A stretch of DNA of 32,537 nt from Candidatus Omnitrophota bacterium (lineage in GTDB: Bacteria; Omnitrophota; Gorgyraeia; Tantalellales; Tantalellaceae): positions 1 to 32,537 of the forward strand of contig WJMG01000007.1 of assembly GCA_014728075.1 (NCBI GenBank), in the 5' to 3' direction. Positions 1-10,096 of the stretch are shown here, piece by piece. The notes beneath the pieces were generated by a model. That model ran no database searches, was not told where the DNA came from, and saw nothing but the letters and a program-made list of their open reading frames with translations. The translations under genes and the position numbers were made by a program. Numbering within the stretch: the first letter of the stretch is position 1; each line of letters begins with the position of its first letter.

Positions 1-2
1 CT

Positions 3-254
3 ACTACGGCCGTTATAGACAGGATGATAGAACAGGAATATGTTGAAAGGGAAAGGGATTCCCGGGACAGGAGGGTAGTGCTGGTCAAGGCCTCTCCGAA
101 AGGTAAAAAGATGCAGAGAGAACTCATGAGGTTAAGGACCCGAACCACCAATGATATGTTCTCGGTGCTTACCGAAAAGGAGAAGAAAGAATATCTGCGG
201 CTGATCAGGAAAGTTCACGATAACCTTATTGCGGGGGAAAAAGATGGCCGGTAG
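3..254 (+). CDS. MarR-family transcriptional regulator, C-terminal part (5' truncated by window edge)
   Basis: Open frame from window start reads TTAVIDRMIEQEYVERERDSRDRRVVLVKASPKGKKMQREL, the MarR winged-helix wing/recognition signature; TAG at 252-254. Confidence 0.85.
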   Translation, partial: TTAVIDRMIEQEYVERERDSRDRRVVLVKASPKGKKMQRELMRLRTRTTNDMFSVLTEKEKKEYLRLIRKVHDNLIAGEKDGR

Positions 255-1734
255 ATCCTTAAAGACGCTATTGTGTTTTTTCTTTCTTGTCGCGGTGACG
301 CCTTTCCCCGCGGCTTTTTCCGCTGAGGCCCCCTCCGGGAAAGATCCCGAGCAGGTACATGTGCTTTCGCTGGTCGACTGCCTGAATATCGCTTTGGACA
401 ACAGCTTTGAGGTCAAAATGGCCAGGCTCGACCTCTTGATCGCCGAAACCGACCTGATGTATTCCAATGCGGTATTCGATACGGTACTTTTCGGGAATAT
501 CGGGTATACCGAGGATAAAAGGCAGGAGCTTTCGGTCTTTTCGGCCGATGACGACCAGGTCAATGTCTATTCGGCCGGCATTTCCAAAAAGCTGCCATCG
601 GGGACCGAGGTAAGCGCGGTTTTGACCGACACCCGTTACTGGGACAACAGCGGGTTCATCTCCAAGAACCCTTCTCATAACGCGGAGCTTCAGTTCGAGG
701 CCAGGCAGCCGATAGGAAAAAATTTTTTCGGTTACGCGGACAGGGCGGGCGTGACCATGACCGCCCTGGCTGTAAAGAACTCGGACCTTGCTTCCCGGGA
801 CCGTATCGAGCAGCTTCTTGCCGATACCGCCTTGTCCTACACGGACCTTCTTTTCGCTAAAAGGTCTCTGGACATATACAGTGATATCTACGACAGGGCA
901 GAAAAGCTTTACGGAAGCATAAAGAAGAACTACCAGATAGGCATAAGCGAGAAAGTCGACCTGCTGGCCGCCGAGGCCAACCTGGCCAACAGAAAGGCGG
1001 ACCTGATAATCGCCCGTAACTCGTACCGGGACGCCATGGAGAGCCTCAAACTGATAATGAACCTCGGGGAGGATGTCCGTATCCTTCCCGAAGAGGGCCT
1101 GTCTTTCGAGCCCCTTAAGGCGGAACTTTCGGATTGCCTTGAAAAGGCCTTCAGGTACAGGCGTGACTACAGGATAAATAAACGGGACCTGGAGATCAGG
1201 GGGATAGACCTTAAGGTCAAGAAGAACGCGCTATGGCCGGAGATAGACCTTGTGGGCACCTTTTCCATGAACGGTCTTGAAAAGGATTTCAGCAAGGCGA
1301 TATCAAAGACTACCGTAGCCGACAATACTTATTACTTCGGAGGCGTGGAGTTCTCGTGGCCTCTCGAGAACAGGGCCGCCCGCGCTCTGAGCCGCAAGGC
1401 TTCCCGTGAGAAGGAAAAAGCTGTACTCGCCATAAAGCGGACGGAACGGAGGATAATCACACAGGTCGGTATAGCTTACGAGGATACGGTTGCTTACGGC
1501 GCCGGCAGGGAATTCACTCGCCGGGCCATGGGTCTGCAGTCCGAAAAACTTGAAGAGGAGGAGAAGAACTTCCTTCACGGAAGGTCCGGGACCAAACGCC
1601 TTATCGATTATCAGCAGGACCTTCTTTTCTCGGAGCTTGAGGACGCCCGGGCGCTTTTGAACCATAGAAAGGCCAAAGTGGAGCTTTTCAGGAAAATGAA
1701 CATAATACTCGAAAATTTCGAAGAGGTGCTATGA
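244..1734 (+). CDS. TolC family outer-membrane efflux protein
   Basis: Signal peptide plus TolC-like long helical repeats; ATG at 244 (TTG at 229 also possible); immediately precedes RND gene. Confidence 0.85.
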   Translation: MAGRSLKTLLCFFFLVAVTPFPAAFSAEAPSGKDPEQVHVLSLVDCLNIALDNSFEVKMARLDLLIAETDLMYSNAVFDTVLFGNIGYTEDKRQELSVFSADDDQVNVYSAGISKKLPSGTEVSAVLTDTRYWDNSGFISKNPSHNAELQFEARQPIGKNFFGYADRAGVTMTALAVKNSDLASRDRIEQLLADTALSYTDLLFAKRSLDIYSDIYDRAEKLYGSIKKNYQIGISEKVDLLAAEANLANRKADLIIARNSYRDAMESLKLIMNLGEDVRILPEEGLSFEPLKAELSDCLEKAFRYRRDYRINKRDLEIRGIDLKVKKNALWPEIDLVGTFSMNGLEKDFSKAISKTTVADNTYYFGGVEFSWPLENRAARALSRKASREKEKAVLAIKRTERRIITQVGIAYEDTVAYGAGREFTRRAMGLQSEKLEEEEKNFLHGRSGTKRLIDYQQDLLFSELEDARALLNHRKAKVELFRKMNIILENFEEVL

Positions 1735-4700
1735 GCCTGCCCAAGTTCAGCGTGAACAATTCTATCTTCGTGAACATGATATCGGTTATCATTCTGATAA
1801 TCGGGGGCATTACCCTCATGGGGATGAACCGCGAAGTGTTTCCCAATGTTTCTTTCGACATTGTCAGCATTTCCACCTATTACGCCGGCGCGACCCCTCT
1901 GGATGTTGAGAAATTGATAACCGTCCCGATAGAAAAAGAGCTGCAGGAAGTCGACGGCATCAAGGAGGTAAATTCCACTTCGGCGTCGGGTGCCTCCGTT
2001 ATCTTCGTGAAGCTCGACCCGGACGAGCCGGACAAGGATACGGTAATACGCGACATACAAAGCGCGGTGGACAAGGTCAGGGACCTGCCCGAGGATGTCG
2101 AGGACCCCGTGGTCACGGAGATCGACAGCAAGCAGTATCCTATAGTAGAGGTAGCCCTCTCGGGGGATATGAGCGAACGCCGGCTTCGAGAATACGCCGA
2201 TGTCCTGGAGGACCTTATAGAGGACATAAAAGGGGTCTCCAAGGTCACCAAGGACGGTTACAGGGACCGCGAAATGCAGATCATGGTAGACCCCCAAAAA
2301 ATGAAGGCGCGGTATGTTTCCATTGACGAGATAGAAGCGGCCCTGGCAAGGCGTAATATCAGCCTTCCCGCCGGAAAACTGGATACCGCGACCACCGAAT
2401 ACAATATACGGACCACGGGGGAGTTCGAAGATCCGGAAGAGATAGAGGATGTGATAATACGAGCCAACGACGCCGGTAACTGGCTTCGAATAAGGGATGT
2501 AGGCCGTGTTGTTGACGGGTTCAAGGAAGAGACCGTAATAACCAAGTCGTGGGGTTCACGCTCCATAAACCTGATAGTCATGAAAAAGGGGTCCGGGGAC
2601 GCTATTACCATAGTGGACGAGGTGAAGGAGGTCTGCGCGGCTTTTCTGGAGAAGATACCGGACGAGCTGAAAATATCATACATCAACGATTACTCTTTTT
2701 ACGCCAGGAGACGGCTGAATGTCCTCATGAACAACGCCTGGGTAGGCCTGGCCCTGGTCATCGGCATAATGCTGGTCTTTCTGCAGAAACGGATGGCCCT
2801 CCTAACGGTGCTTGGTATTCCCATATCATTCTTTGCCACCTTTATAGTAATGGGGGCCATGGGTGTCACGATAAACCTGATAAGCATGTTCGGGCTCATA
2901 GTCGTCCTTGGTATGCTCGTCGACGACGGCATAATCGTGGCGGAGAACGCCTACAGGTACATAGAAGAAGGCATGGAACCCAGGAAAGCCGCGGTAAAAG
3001 GCGCCGAGGAGGTTATGGGCGCGGTCACCTCGGCGATCCTGACGACCATAGCGGCTTTTTCCCCGCTTCTTTTTATGACGGGTATCATCGGGAAGTTCAT
3101 ACGCAATATTCCGACGGTCGTTATCATAGCCCTGATCGCCTCACTGGGGGAGGCGCTCGTAATACTCCCAAGCCATATCGCGGATTTTGTCAAGGTAAGG
3201 ACCGACGCTTCCGGGAAACCGGTGGGCATGAAAAAGGACCTTGCCTGGTTCAAGGCGCTTATCAAGTTCTACACGGGGGTAGTGGAAGGGGCCATAAAGC
3301 ATCGTTACAAAGTTGTGGCGGGGTTCATAGGAGTGCTTGCGGTCGCTCTCTTTTTCGCGTTCAATGTCCTGAAGTTCATCCTGTTCCCGGCCGCGGGAAT
3401 AAACTTTTTCTTTATCAGGGGAGAAGCTCCTATAGGCACACCGCTTTACAGGACAAACGAACTTATAGCCCCGGTGGAGGACATAGTTTCCGGGATGTCG
3501 GACGAAGAACTTGACGCTTATGTTACGACCGTCGGCAGTATAGCGGAAGACAGGAACGATCCCTTCAGCGGAAAGGCGAGCAACCTCGTACAGGTAACGG
3601 TATATCTCACCCAGGAACAGGACAGGGAAAGGAATGTCACGGAGATAATAGACGAGCTGCGAGAGAAGACCCGGGATATCGAGGGGTTTGACGACCTCCG
3701 GTTCGATATCCCCGAAACGGGGCCTCCCGTCGGTAAGGCCGTGGAGGCTAAGATACGGGGAGAGGACTTCGAGGTCCTGGACAGGATAGCGCACGAATAC
3801 ATGGATTACCTGAACACCATAGAGGGGACCACGGATGTTACCTGGGACCACAAGCCCGGTAAAGAGGAAATAAGAGTGAAGGTGGACCACGACAAAGCGG
3901 CCATGGCCGGACTTTCCATAGGTCAGATAGCCAGCACGGTAAGAGCGGTTTTCGAGGGAGGCATAGCCACGAAGATAAAACCGGTTAAAGCGGAAGAAGA
4001 AACGGATGTCACCGTCATGTTCGATAAGGAAGAAACGCACGACATGTCCGTTTTCAACGAAATATATGTCGCCAACAGTTACGGCAAGCTGATCCCCCTT
4101 AATAAAGTCTCTACAATAAAGAAGGTCCCCAGCACCACGAACATCCACCACCTTGACGGAAAAAGAGTGGTAACGGCCTCGGCAAATGTAGATACCGACA
4201 AGACCACCTCTCTGGAGGTGAACGCTAAACTTAAAGAGAAGTTCAGGGGCATTCCCGACAGGTATATAGGTTATTCGGTAAAATACGGAGGAGAGCAGGA
4301 AGAGACCGTGGAATCCCTGGTGAGCCTCCTTAAGGCTTTCTTCTTCGCTTTTCTTGTCGTTTACCTGATACTTTCCTCTTTCTTCAAATCGGTCGTGCAG
4401 CCTCTGGTAGTCATGCTGGCCATACCCTTTGGCCTTATAGGCGTCGTGGTAGCTTTCCTTGCGCACGGGATACCTATCTCTTTTCTCGCCATACTGGGTG
4501 TGGTCAGCCTGAACGGTATAGTGGTCAACGACTCCATAGTACTCGTGGATTTTATCAACAAACTCCGCCGGGAAGGCGCGGAAAGGAGGGAATCCATAAT
4601 CAAGGCCGGCCAGATGAGGCTGAGGCCCGTTATCTTGACCACCGTGACTACGGCCGGAGGCCTGTCTACTGTGGCTTACGGGATAGGGGGCAAGGACCCG

Positions 4701-4889
4701 TTCCTGGTGCCTATGGCGCTAGCGCTTTGCTGGGGGCTTGTTTTTGCCACACTTCTTACACTTGTAATAATACCCTGTATATATTCAATAATCGACGATT
4801 TTGCCATGAAAGTACTGCACCGTTCCAGCATGATCCGATGCGAAAGGATGGAGAACGGGAAATGCGAAGAGTATACTGACAGTGGCTAG
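1731..4889 (+). CDS. Efflux RND transporter permease subunit (AcrB/HAE1-like)
   Basis: 1052 aa; N-term NREVFPNVSFDIVSISTYYAGATPLDVEKLITVPIEKEL and GLIVVLGMLVDDGIIVAENAYR motifs; ATGA overlap with TolC. Confidence 0.95.
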   Translation: MSLPKFSVNNSIFVNMISVIILIIGGITLMGMNREVFPNVSFDIVSISTYYAGATPLDVEKLITVPIEKELQEVDGIKEVNSTSASGASVIFVKLDPDEPDKDTVIRDIQSAVDKVRDLPEDVEDPVVTEIDSKQYPIVEVALSGDMSERRLREYADVLEDLIEDIKGVSKVTKDGYRDREMQIMVDPQKMKARYVSIDEIEAALARRNISLPAGKLDTATTEYNIRTTGEFEDPEEIEDVIIRANDAGNWLRIRDVGRVVDGFKEETVITKSWGSRSINLIVMKKGSGDAITIVDEVKEVCAAFLEKIPDELKISYINDYSFYARRRLNVLMNNAWVGLALVIGIMLVFLQKRMALLTVLGIPISFFATFIVMGAMGVTINLISMFGLIVVLGMLVDDGIIVAENAYRYIEEGMEPRKAAVKGAEEVMGAVTSAILTTIAAFSPLLFMTGIIGKFIRNIPTVVIIALIASLGEALVILPSHIADFVKVRTDASGKPVGMKKDLAWFKALIKFYTGVVEGAIKHRYKVVAGFIGVLAVALFFAFNVLKFILFPAAGINFFFIRGEAPIGTPLYRTNELIAPVEDIVSGMSDEELDAYVTTVGSIAEDRNDPFSGKASNLVQVTVYLTQEQDRERNVTEIIDELREKTRDIEGFDDLRFDIPETGPPVGKAVEAKIRGEDFEVLDRIAHEYMDYLNTIEGTTDVTWDHKPGKEEIRVKVDHDKAAMAGLSIGQIASTVRAVFEGGIATKIKPVKAEEETDVTVMFDKEETHDMSVFNEIYVANSYGKLIPLNKVSTIKKVPSTTNIHHLDGKRVVTASANVDTDKTTSLEVNAKLKEKFRGIPDRYIGYSVKYGGEQEETVESLVSLLKAFFFAFLVVYLILSSFFKSVVQPLVVMLAIPFGLIGVVVAFLAHGIPISFLAILGVVSLNGIVVNDSIVLVDFINKLRREGAERRESIIKAGQMRLRPVILTTVTTAGGLSTVAYGIGGKDPFLVPMALALCWGLVFATLLTLVIIPCIYSIIDDFAMKVLHRSSMIRCERMENGKCEEYTDSG

Positions 4890-5060
4890 AGGCTCGGGGC
4901 CAGAGGTTTCGCAGGGGTGCAGGTAGGGTACAGGTATATGTATTTGCTGTCAGCCTTAGACTTGCGGATCCTGCGTCGGTTCGCTTCTTGCCTTCCTTTT
5001 CCTTTTTCCTTTCAGGCGCAGCCTGAAATAGCCCGGCTCCATGCGCCAGGCGCCATCCCT
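4884..5060. repeat. Heptad-periodic intergenic tract starting at the RND stop codon
   Basis: GGCTAGA GGCTCGG GGCCAGA GGTTTCG CAGGGGT GCAGGTA GGGTACA GGTATAT GTATTTG (4884-4946); weaker TCCTTTT CCTTTTT CCTTTCA and GCGCCAG GCGCCAT further on. Confidence 0.65.
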
Positions 5061-5153
5061 TCGCGATATATGCCGTCCCGCATCTATCCTTTTCCCGGCT
5101 TGCGCAATGGTGTATAATAGACAAGTCTTAAAAAGCATGACAAGGAGGATATT

Positions 5154-7742
5154 ATCAGACGGTTTAATGTGTCTATATTGCTTGCGGCCCTGCTGGCCCT
5201 GTCTTCGGGAGTTTCCGGGGCGCTTCCCGCGCCGCCGGAAAAGAAGGTGCTGGAGAACGGCGCTACCGTGCTTTGCCGGCATCTGCCTGATTCCCGGATG
5301 GTGACGGTGCAGGTCCGTGTTCTTTCAGGCCTTTCGAACGAAGGGCCTTATGCCGGTACCGGCGTATCCCATTTTCTGGAACATCTCTTGTTCAAAGGCA
5401 CCGAGAAACTCGATTCCCAAGCGGTCAGAAGCGAGATAAAATCAATGGGAGGGATTACGAACGGCTCCACAGGGCTGGACTCGGCCGAATATCATATTAC
5501 CGTGCCCGAGGAGAACTTTGAAAAGGCGTTATCGCTACTGGTGAATATGGTAACCCAGCCGGTATTTTCCGAAGAGGATTTCAGGAAGGAACGGGATGTC
5601 ATACTGAAAGAGTTAAACCTGCATTACGACGATCCCGTGAGCAGGCGCATTTTTCTGCTTTTCTCGGAAGCTTACAGAGAGCATGTCTATAAATACCCCA
5701 TTGTCGGCTATCCTAATACCCTCGGGGCTCTCTCTCCCGATGACATATTGAGATACCACAGGTCGGTCTATACCCCCGAAAGGATGATAATAGGCGTGAC
5801 CGGAGGGGTTCCTCCGGCGAGGGTATTCCCGGCGGCGGAAAAGGCCATGGAAGGGATCTTGAGAGGGAAACAGTGGATGTCCTTCTCGGAAAAAGAACCC
5901 AGGCAGCTGGTAAAGAAGAGGTCCGATTTCAGCGCGAATGTAACGCTCGGCTACATAGCCATAGGATTTCACAGTTCGGACCTTTATTCAAAAGACCTGT
6001 ATGCCGGTGATGTCCTCAGCGTCATACTGGGTGAAGGCAACGATTCACGCCTTTACACGCGGATGGTCAAGGAGAAAGAGCTTCTTTATGCAGTGAACTC
6101 GGGCAATTATACCCCTAAATATCCCGGCCTTCTGGTCGTGACCGGGATAGGAGATCCGGAGATCACGGAAAAGGCCGTAGACGGCATCTTTGAGCAGATA
6201 GAGGAGCTCAAGGACGGCAAAATAGACAACGACGAGCTGGAACGCGCGAAGAACATGATAATCTCCGATTATCTGGGGTCTCATGAAAGCATAGAGGTCA
6301 TGAACTCTTCCATGACGACCGCTTATCTGCTTACGGGTGACGCTGCATTTTTCGACAAGTATGTGGAGGGTATCAAGGAAGTCACTTCTTCCGATGTCAG
6401 GGACGCCGCGCGGAAATACCTTCGAGCCGATAATTCCACGGTCGTTACCCTGTACCCTTCGTTTATGGCGAGGCGCCGGGAGGATGCCGTTGCCGGCCCT
6501 GCCGGAGAGCCTTCCGAAAAATACCTTGAACTGGACAACGGCATGAGGATCATCGTCAGGGAAGATGACAGGGTCCCTCTGGTGTCGTTCACACTGGCCT
6601 GTCCCGGCGGGCTGCGCGCCGAGACAAAAGACAACAACGGAGTTTCCAACCTTACCGCCATGATGCTTACCAAGGGTACCCGTAGAAGAGGCGAGGATGA
6701 GATAGTTCCCGGGATCGAGCGCCTGGGAGGCAGCCTGGAGCCTTTCAGCGGGATGAACAGCGTGGGTGTTTCCATGAAGGTACTTTCGTCCAACCTGGAG
6801 GAAAGCCTGGACATATTCGAGGATGTTATAAAAAATTCCGAGTTTCCCGAGAACGAATTGCGCAAGCTTAAGAAAAGGGTGAAAGCGGCCATAAAGGAAC
6901 AGGAGAAGGATATTTTTTCTCACGCGCTCAATGTTTTCAGGTCCCGCCTTTACGGAGAACATCCTTACGGGATGAAGTTGTCGGGTACGGTGGATTCCGT
7001 GTCCTTCATCACCCGGGAAGAAATCCGACGGTTTTACGACCGTCACCTGGCGCCTTCAAAGGCAGTGCTGACAGTTGTCGGAGATGTTAACGCGGAAGAT
7101 ATGGTGTCCGAACTTACCGGCAGGTTCTCGCGCTGGAAAGGCGAAGCAGTACAGCTTAAGTCCGAAAAGATCGAAGAGGCGGGCTCGTTCTCCGAATATG
7201 CCGTTAAGATGGAAAAGGAACAGGCGCTTGCCGTAATAGGTTCGCTGGGAGTGAAGCTAGGCGATGACAGGCGTTACGCGCTGGCCGTGCTGAGCTCCGT
7301 GCTGTCAGGTTCCGACGGCATGCTTTTTAAAAGCCTGCGGGAGGAAGAAGGCCTTACCTATGCCTCCGGGGCTTTCAGTGTGCCCGAGGTCGACAGAGGC
7401 TATTTCGCGATATACGCCGCCACCGTCGAGGAGAATCTCGTAAAGGTCAAGAACACAATACTCGGCCTGCTGAAAAAAATAAGGGACGGGGAAATAAGCG
7501 GGGAAGAGATAGACGCTTCCATAGAGAAAGTTGTGTCCCGGTACGAACTTTCCCTCGAGACCAACAGTTCGCTGTCAATGGTCATGTGCCTGGACGAGCT
7601 TTACGGGCTGGGATATCGCAACTATACCGGATACCCGGAAGAGATCCGAAAGGTGACGAAAGAGGATGTGGTAAGCGTTGCCGGAGAATTACTTGAGAAG
7701 GACGACCTTGTGGCCGTACTGGTAAGGTCGTCGGGCCTGTGA
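5154..7742 (+). CDS. M16 family zinc metallopeptidase, two-domain (pitrilysin/insulinase type), secreted
   Basis: HFLEHLLFKGTE (HxxEH) active site; second inactive-like M16 domain; start ambiguous (ATC 5154 / ATT 5151 / GTG 5169), see finding. Confidence 0.9.
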   Translation: MRRFNVSILLAALLALSSGVSGALPAPPEKKVLENGATVLCRHLPDSRMVTVQVRVLSGLSNEGPYAGTGVSHFLEHLLFKGTEKLDSQAVRSEIKSMGGITNGSTGLDSAEYHITVPEENFEKALSLLVNMVTQPVFSEEDFRKERDVILKELNLHYDDPVSRRIFLLFSEAYREHVYKYPIVGYPNTLGALSPDDILRYHRSVYTPERMIIGVTGGVPPARVFPAAEKAMEGILRGKQWMSFSEKEPRQLVKKRSDFSANVTLGYIAIGFHSSDLYSKDLYAGDVLSVILGEGNDSRLYTRMVKEKELLYAVNSGNYTPKYPGLLVVTGIGDPEITEKAVDGIFEQIEELKDGKIDNDELERAKNMIISDYLGSHESIEVMNSSMTTAYLLTGDAAFFDKYVEGIKEVTSSDVRDAARKYLRADNSTVVTLYPSFMARRREDAVAGPAGEPSEKYLELDNGMRIIVREDDRVPLVSFTLACPGGLRAETKDNNGVSNLTAMMLTKGTRRRGEDEIVPGIERLGGSLEPFSGMNSVGVSMKVLSSNLEESLDIFEDVIKNSEFPENELRKLKKRVKAAIKEQEKDIFSHALNVFRSRLYGEHPYGMKLSGTVDSVSFITREEIRRFYDRHLAPSKAVLTVVGDVNAEDMVSELTGRFSRWKGEAVQLKSEKIEEAGSFSEYAVKMEKEQALAVIGSLGVKLGDDRRYALAVLSSVLSGSDGMLFKSLREEEGLTYASGAFSVPEVDRGYFAIYAATVEENLVKVKNTILGLLKKIRDGEISGEEIDASIEKVVSRYELSLETNSSLSMVMCLDELYGLGYRNYTGYPEEIRKVTKEDVVSVAGELLEKDDLVAVLVRSSGL

Positions 7743-7749
7743 CCCGCTT

Positions 7750-7777
7750 TCAGCGGTATATGACAGACGGCCGCTGA
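7750..7777 (+). other. Inverted repeat/hairpin downstream of M16 gene
   Basis: TCAGCGG (7750-7756) / CCGCTGA (7771-7777), perfect 7-bp stem. Confidence 0.45.
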
Positions 7778-7926
7778 TGCAAGGGGGGGCGTCCTTCGAC
7801 CGCTCAAAACATTCCTTTACCTCCCGGAGCGTTTCACTTATAATATTAAAATAATAAAAGACCAGTGGTATGGATGAGTTTGCGGGGCGAAGCCGCTGCC
7901 CCGCGGTCCTACCGGGAGGTGATCGT

Positions 7927-8727
7927 ATGACCAGGCAGCCGGCAGTAGCGGGACAGTTCTATCCTTCGGACAAAAAAACCCTTCTTGACGATATTTCATC
8001 GATGATGACCGGGAACCCCGAAAAAATAGATGCGATAGGCGTAGTTTCTCCCCATGCGGGGTATGTCTATTCCGGGCCCGTCGCGGCGGAAGTCTTCTCC
8101 GGTATCGAACCTGCTCCGGTATATGTTATCCTCAGCCCTAACCACACGGGTTCCGGTGAGCGTTTCGCGGTCAGCGGACAGGACTGGCATACTCCTCTGG
8201 GCACATTGAGGTCAGAGCAGGGGCTCATAAGAGAACTTTGCGCGAATACCGGCCTGGCTTCGGTTGACGAGAACGCCCATTTGTACGAACATTCGGTGGA
8301 GGTGCAGCTTCCGTTCATACAGGCCGTATCGCCTGAAGCCCGTATAGTCCCTGTGACCATTTCGCATGCGGGGAAAGAAGAGATCAAGGAATTTGCGTCC
8401 GCCCTGGCGGATTCCGTGAGCGGACACGGGGAGAAAGTTATCATAGTGGCCTCCAGTGACATGACACACTACGAAAGCCGGGAATCCGCCTCAATCAAGG
8501 ACGGGAAGGCCATAGAGAAAATACTCGCTCTCGACCCCGAGGGGCTTATGGAAACCGTAGGCTCGGAAAGTATAAGTATGTGCGGGTACTTGCCCGTAGC
8601 TCTCATGCTCATGTACGCCAAACGCATGGGAGCTAAGAACGCCAGTCTTGTAAAGTATACCGACAGCGGTGAGGCAACGGGAGATACCTCTCAAGTCGTC
8701 GGTTACGCGGGTATAGTCGTGTATTGA
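7927..8727 (+). CDS. Memo family protein (AmmeMemoRadiSam system protein B)
   Basis: MTRQPAVAGQFYPSD N-terminus, VSPHAGYVYSGPVAAEVF, SSDMTHYE motifs; SD GGGAGGTGATCGT before ATG 7927. Confidence 0.93.
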   Translation: MTRQPAVAGQFYPSDKKTLLDDISSMMTGNPEKIDAIGVVSPHAGYVYSGPVAAEVFSGIEPAPVYVILSPNHTGSGERFAVSGQDWHTPLGTLRSEQGLIRELCANTGLASVDENAHLYEHSVEVQLPFIQAVSPEARIVPVTISHAGKEEIKEFASALADSVSGHGEKVIIVASSDMTHYESRESASIKDGKAIEKILALDPEGLMETVGSESISMCGYLPVALMLMYAKRMGAKNASLVKYTDSGEATGDTSQVVGYAGIVVY

Positions 8728-8782
8728 GGATAAGATCAAGAGCTCAACGGCCGGACGCCGGCTCTAACCATGGCAGGTATCA

Positions 8783-9598
8783 ATGTTCCGCAGATTATTT
8801 AAAGGTTTTCGCAGGCCTAAGGTAGTTCTGGCCCTTGGCGGCGGAGGCGCGAGAGGCCTTACGAATGTAGGCGTACTCAAGGTGCTTGAAGAGGAATTCG
8901 GCTCCGGAAGCATGCCTTTCGACATGGTAGTGGGTACCAGCATCGGCAGCCTTATAGGCGCCGCTTACTGCCTCGGTGTGCCACCGGCGCGTCTGGAAAA
9001 GGCGGCCGGAGGTTTCAGCTGGCCCAACATAGTCGATATCGGGCTTCATTCCACAGGGCTTATAACGGGAAAAAAATTCGAGAATATTATCACAGACCTC
9101 ATCGGCGACAAAGGTTTCGAGGATATGAAGATCCCTTTTGCCCTTACCACCACGGACATAGAGAACGGTGAGGAGCTTACACATTCCTCGGGAGACCTTG
9201 TGAGGCTCATAAGGGCGAGCTGTTCATGGCCCGGCATCTTTTCCGCCGTCGAGATCGACGGCCGCCTTCTTTCCGACGGAGGTATCAGGAACAGCATACC
9301 TACCAAGGCGGCTCTCGAAGCCGGAGCGGGTTTCATAATTGCCGTGAACCCGGGATTCTCGGTCAAGGACCAGAAAATATCGAATATACTGGACACTCTG
9401 GTGCAGTCCGTCCAGATAATGGGTGAAGAACTTAACCGGTACCAGTCGAAAGAAGCGGATATAGCGATAACGCCCGAACTGAAGGGTATAGACCAGTTCG
9501 ATTTTGACAAAGCGGATGCTATAATACGGCAGGGAGAAAAGACAGCCCGGACACACATAAAAGAAATAAGGAAGAGGCTGGGGATAGGTAGGGGCTAG
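8783..9598 (+). CDS. Patatin-like phospholipase (RssA-type)
   Basis: LALGGGGARGLTNVGVLKVLEE and GTSIGS (GxSxG), DGGIRNSIP. Confidence 0.93.
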   Translation: MFRRLFKGFRRPKVVLALGGGGARGLTNVGVLKVLEEEFGSGSMPFDMVVGTSIGSLIGAAYCLGVPPARLEKAAGGFSWPNIVDIGLHSTGLITGKKFENIITDLIGDKGFEDMKIPFALTTTDIENGEELTHSSGDLVRLIRASCSWPGIFSAVEIDGRLLSDGGIRNSIPTKAALEAGAGFIIAVNPGFSVKDQKISNILDTLVQSVQIMGEELNRYQSKEADIAITPELKGIDQFDFDKADAIIRQGEKTARTHIKEIRKRLGIGRG

Positions 9599-9637
9599 GC
9601 CCGTAAGCGGTACGCCTGCGGACGGCCCCATTATGCG

Positions 9638-9753
9638 GCAGGCGAGAGACCGGAGGCGAGAGGCTTCGTTTAGGCACAGGGACCTGTACCTTTTGACCGG
9701 TGAGCCGGTGCCCCGGCTCACCGGTACGCTAACTTGACGCTTAACGCTGAGAA
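9638..9753. repeat. Intergenic degenerate 7-nt periodic tract containing a 13-bp perfect hairpin
   Basis: GCAGGCG AGAGACC GGAGGCG AGAGGCT and CTTGACG CTTAACG CTGAGAA; hairpin ACCGGTGAGCCGG-tgcc-CCGGCTCACCGGT 9696-9725. Confidence 0.6.
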
Positions 9754-9796
9754 TGGCGCGCTGCTTTACGATGTGCGCCGGGACCAAGGAGTTGAC

Positions 9797-10096
9797 ATGG
9801 AAAACGATAAAGTAACTTTCACCGGATTTCTTTCCGGTATTGCCGCTGAGGGCATGATGGCTCTCGGTATGATCGAGAACCCCGTAACTAAAAAGACCGA
9901 AAAGAACCTGGGGCACGCCGGTTCCGTCGTCGACCTGCTGGAAGTCATAAAGCTGAAAACCCAGGGCAACAGGACGCGGGAAGAGGACAAGCTGCTTGAT
10001 GATATACTACACCAGCTGAGGATGGCGTATGTCTCGTTCCTTGAGTCGAAAGACGCGAAACCCGAAGCGGAGAAAACGCCCGAAACGAATGGGTAG
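9797..10096 (+). CDS. DUF1844 domain-containing protein
   Basis: VTFTGFLSGIAAEGMMALGMIENPVTKKTEKNLGHAGSVVDLLEVIKLKTQGNRTREEDKLLDDILHQLRMAYV, DUF1844-type. Confidence 0.8.
   Translation: MENDKVTFTGFLSGIAAEGMMALGMIENPVTKKTEKNLGHAGSVVDLLEVIKLKTQGNRTREEDKLLDDILHQLRMAYVSFLESKDAKPEAEKTPETNG

Noticed and set aside
2549-3514. 321-aa + strand ORF in an alternate frame of the RND gene
   Set aside because: Basic, Gly/Arg/His-rich out-of-frame translation typical of frame-shadowing
3141-4466. 441-aa minus-strand ORF antisense to the RND gene
   Set aside because: Shadow ORF; low-complexity translation with no recognisable domain, fully opposite a clear RND gene
6045-7046. 333-aa minus-strand ORF antisense to the M16 peptidase
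   Set aside because: Shadow ORF from codon bias; no domain
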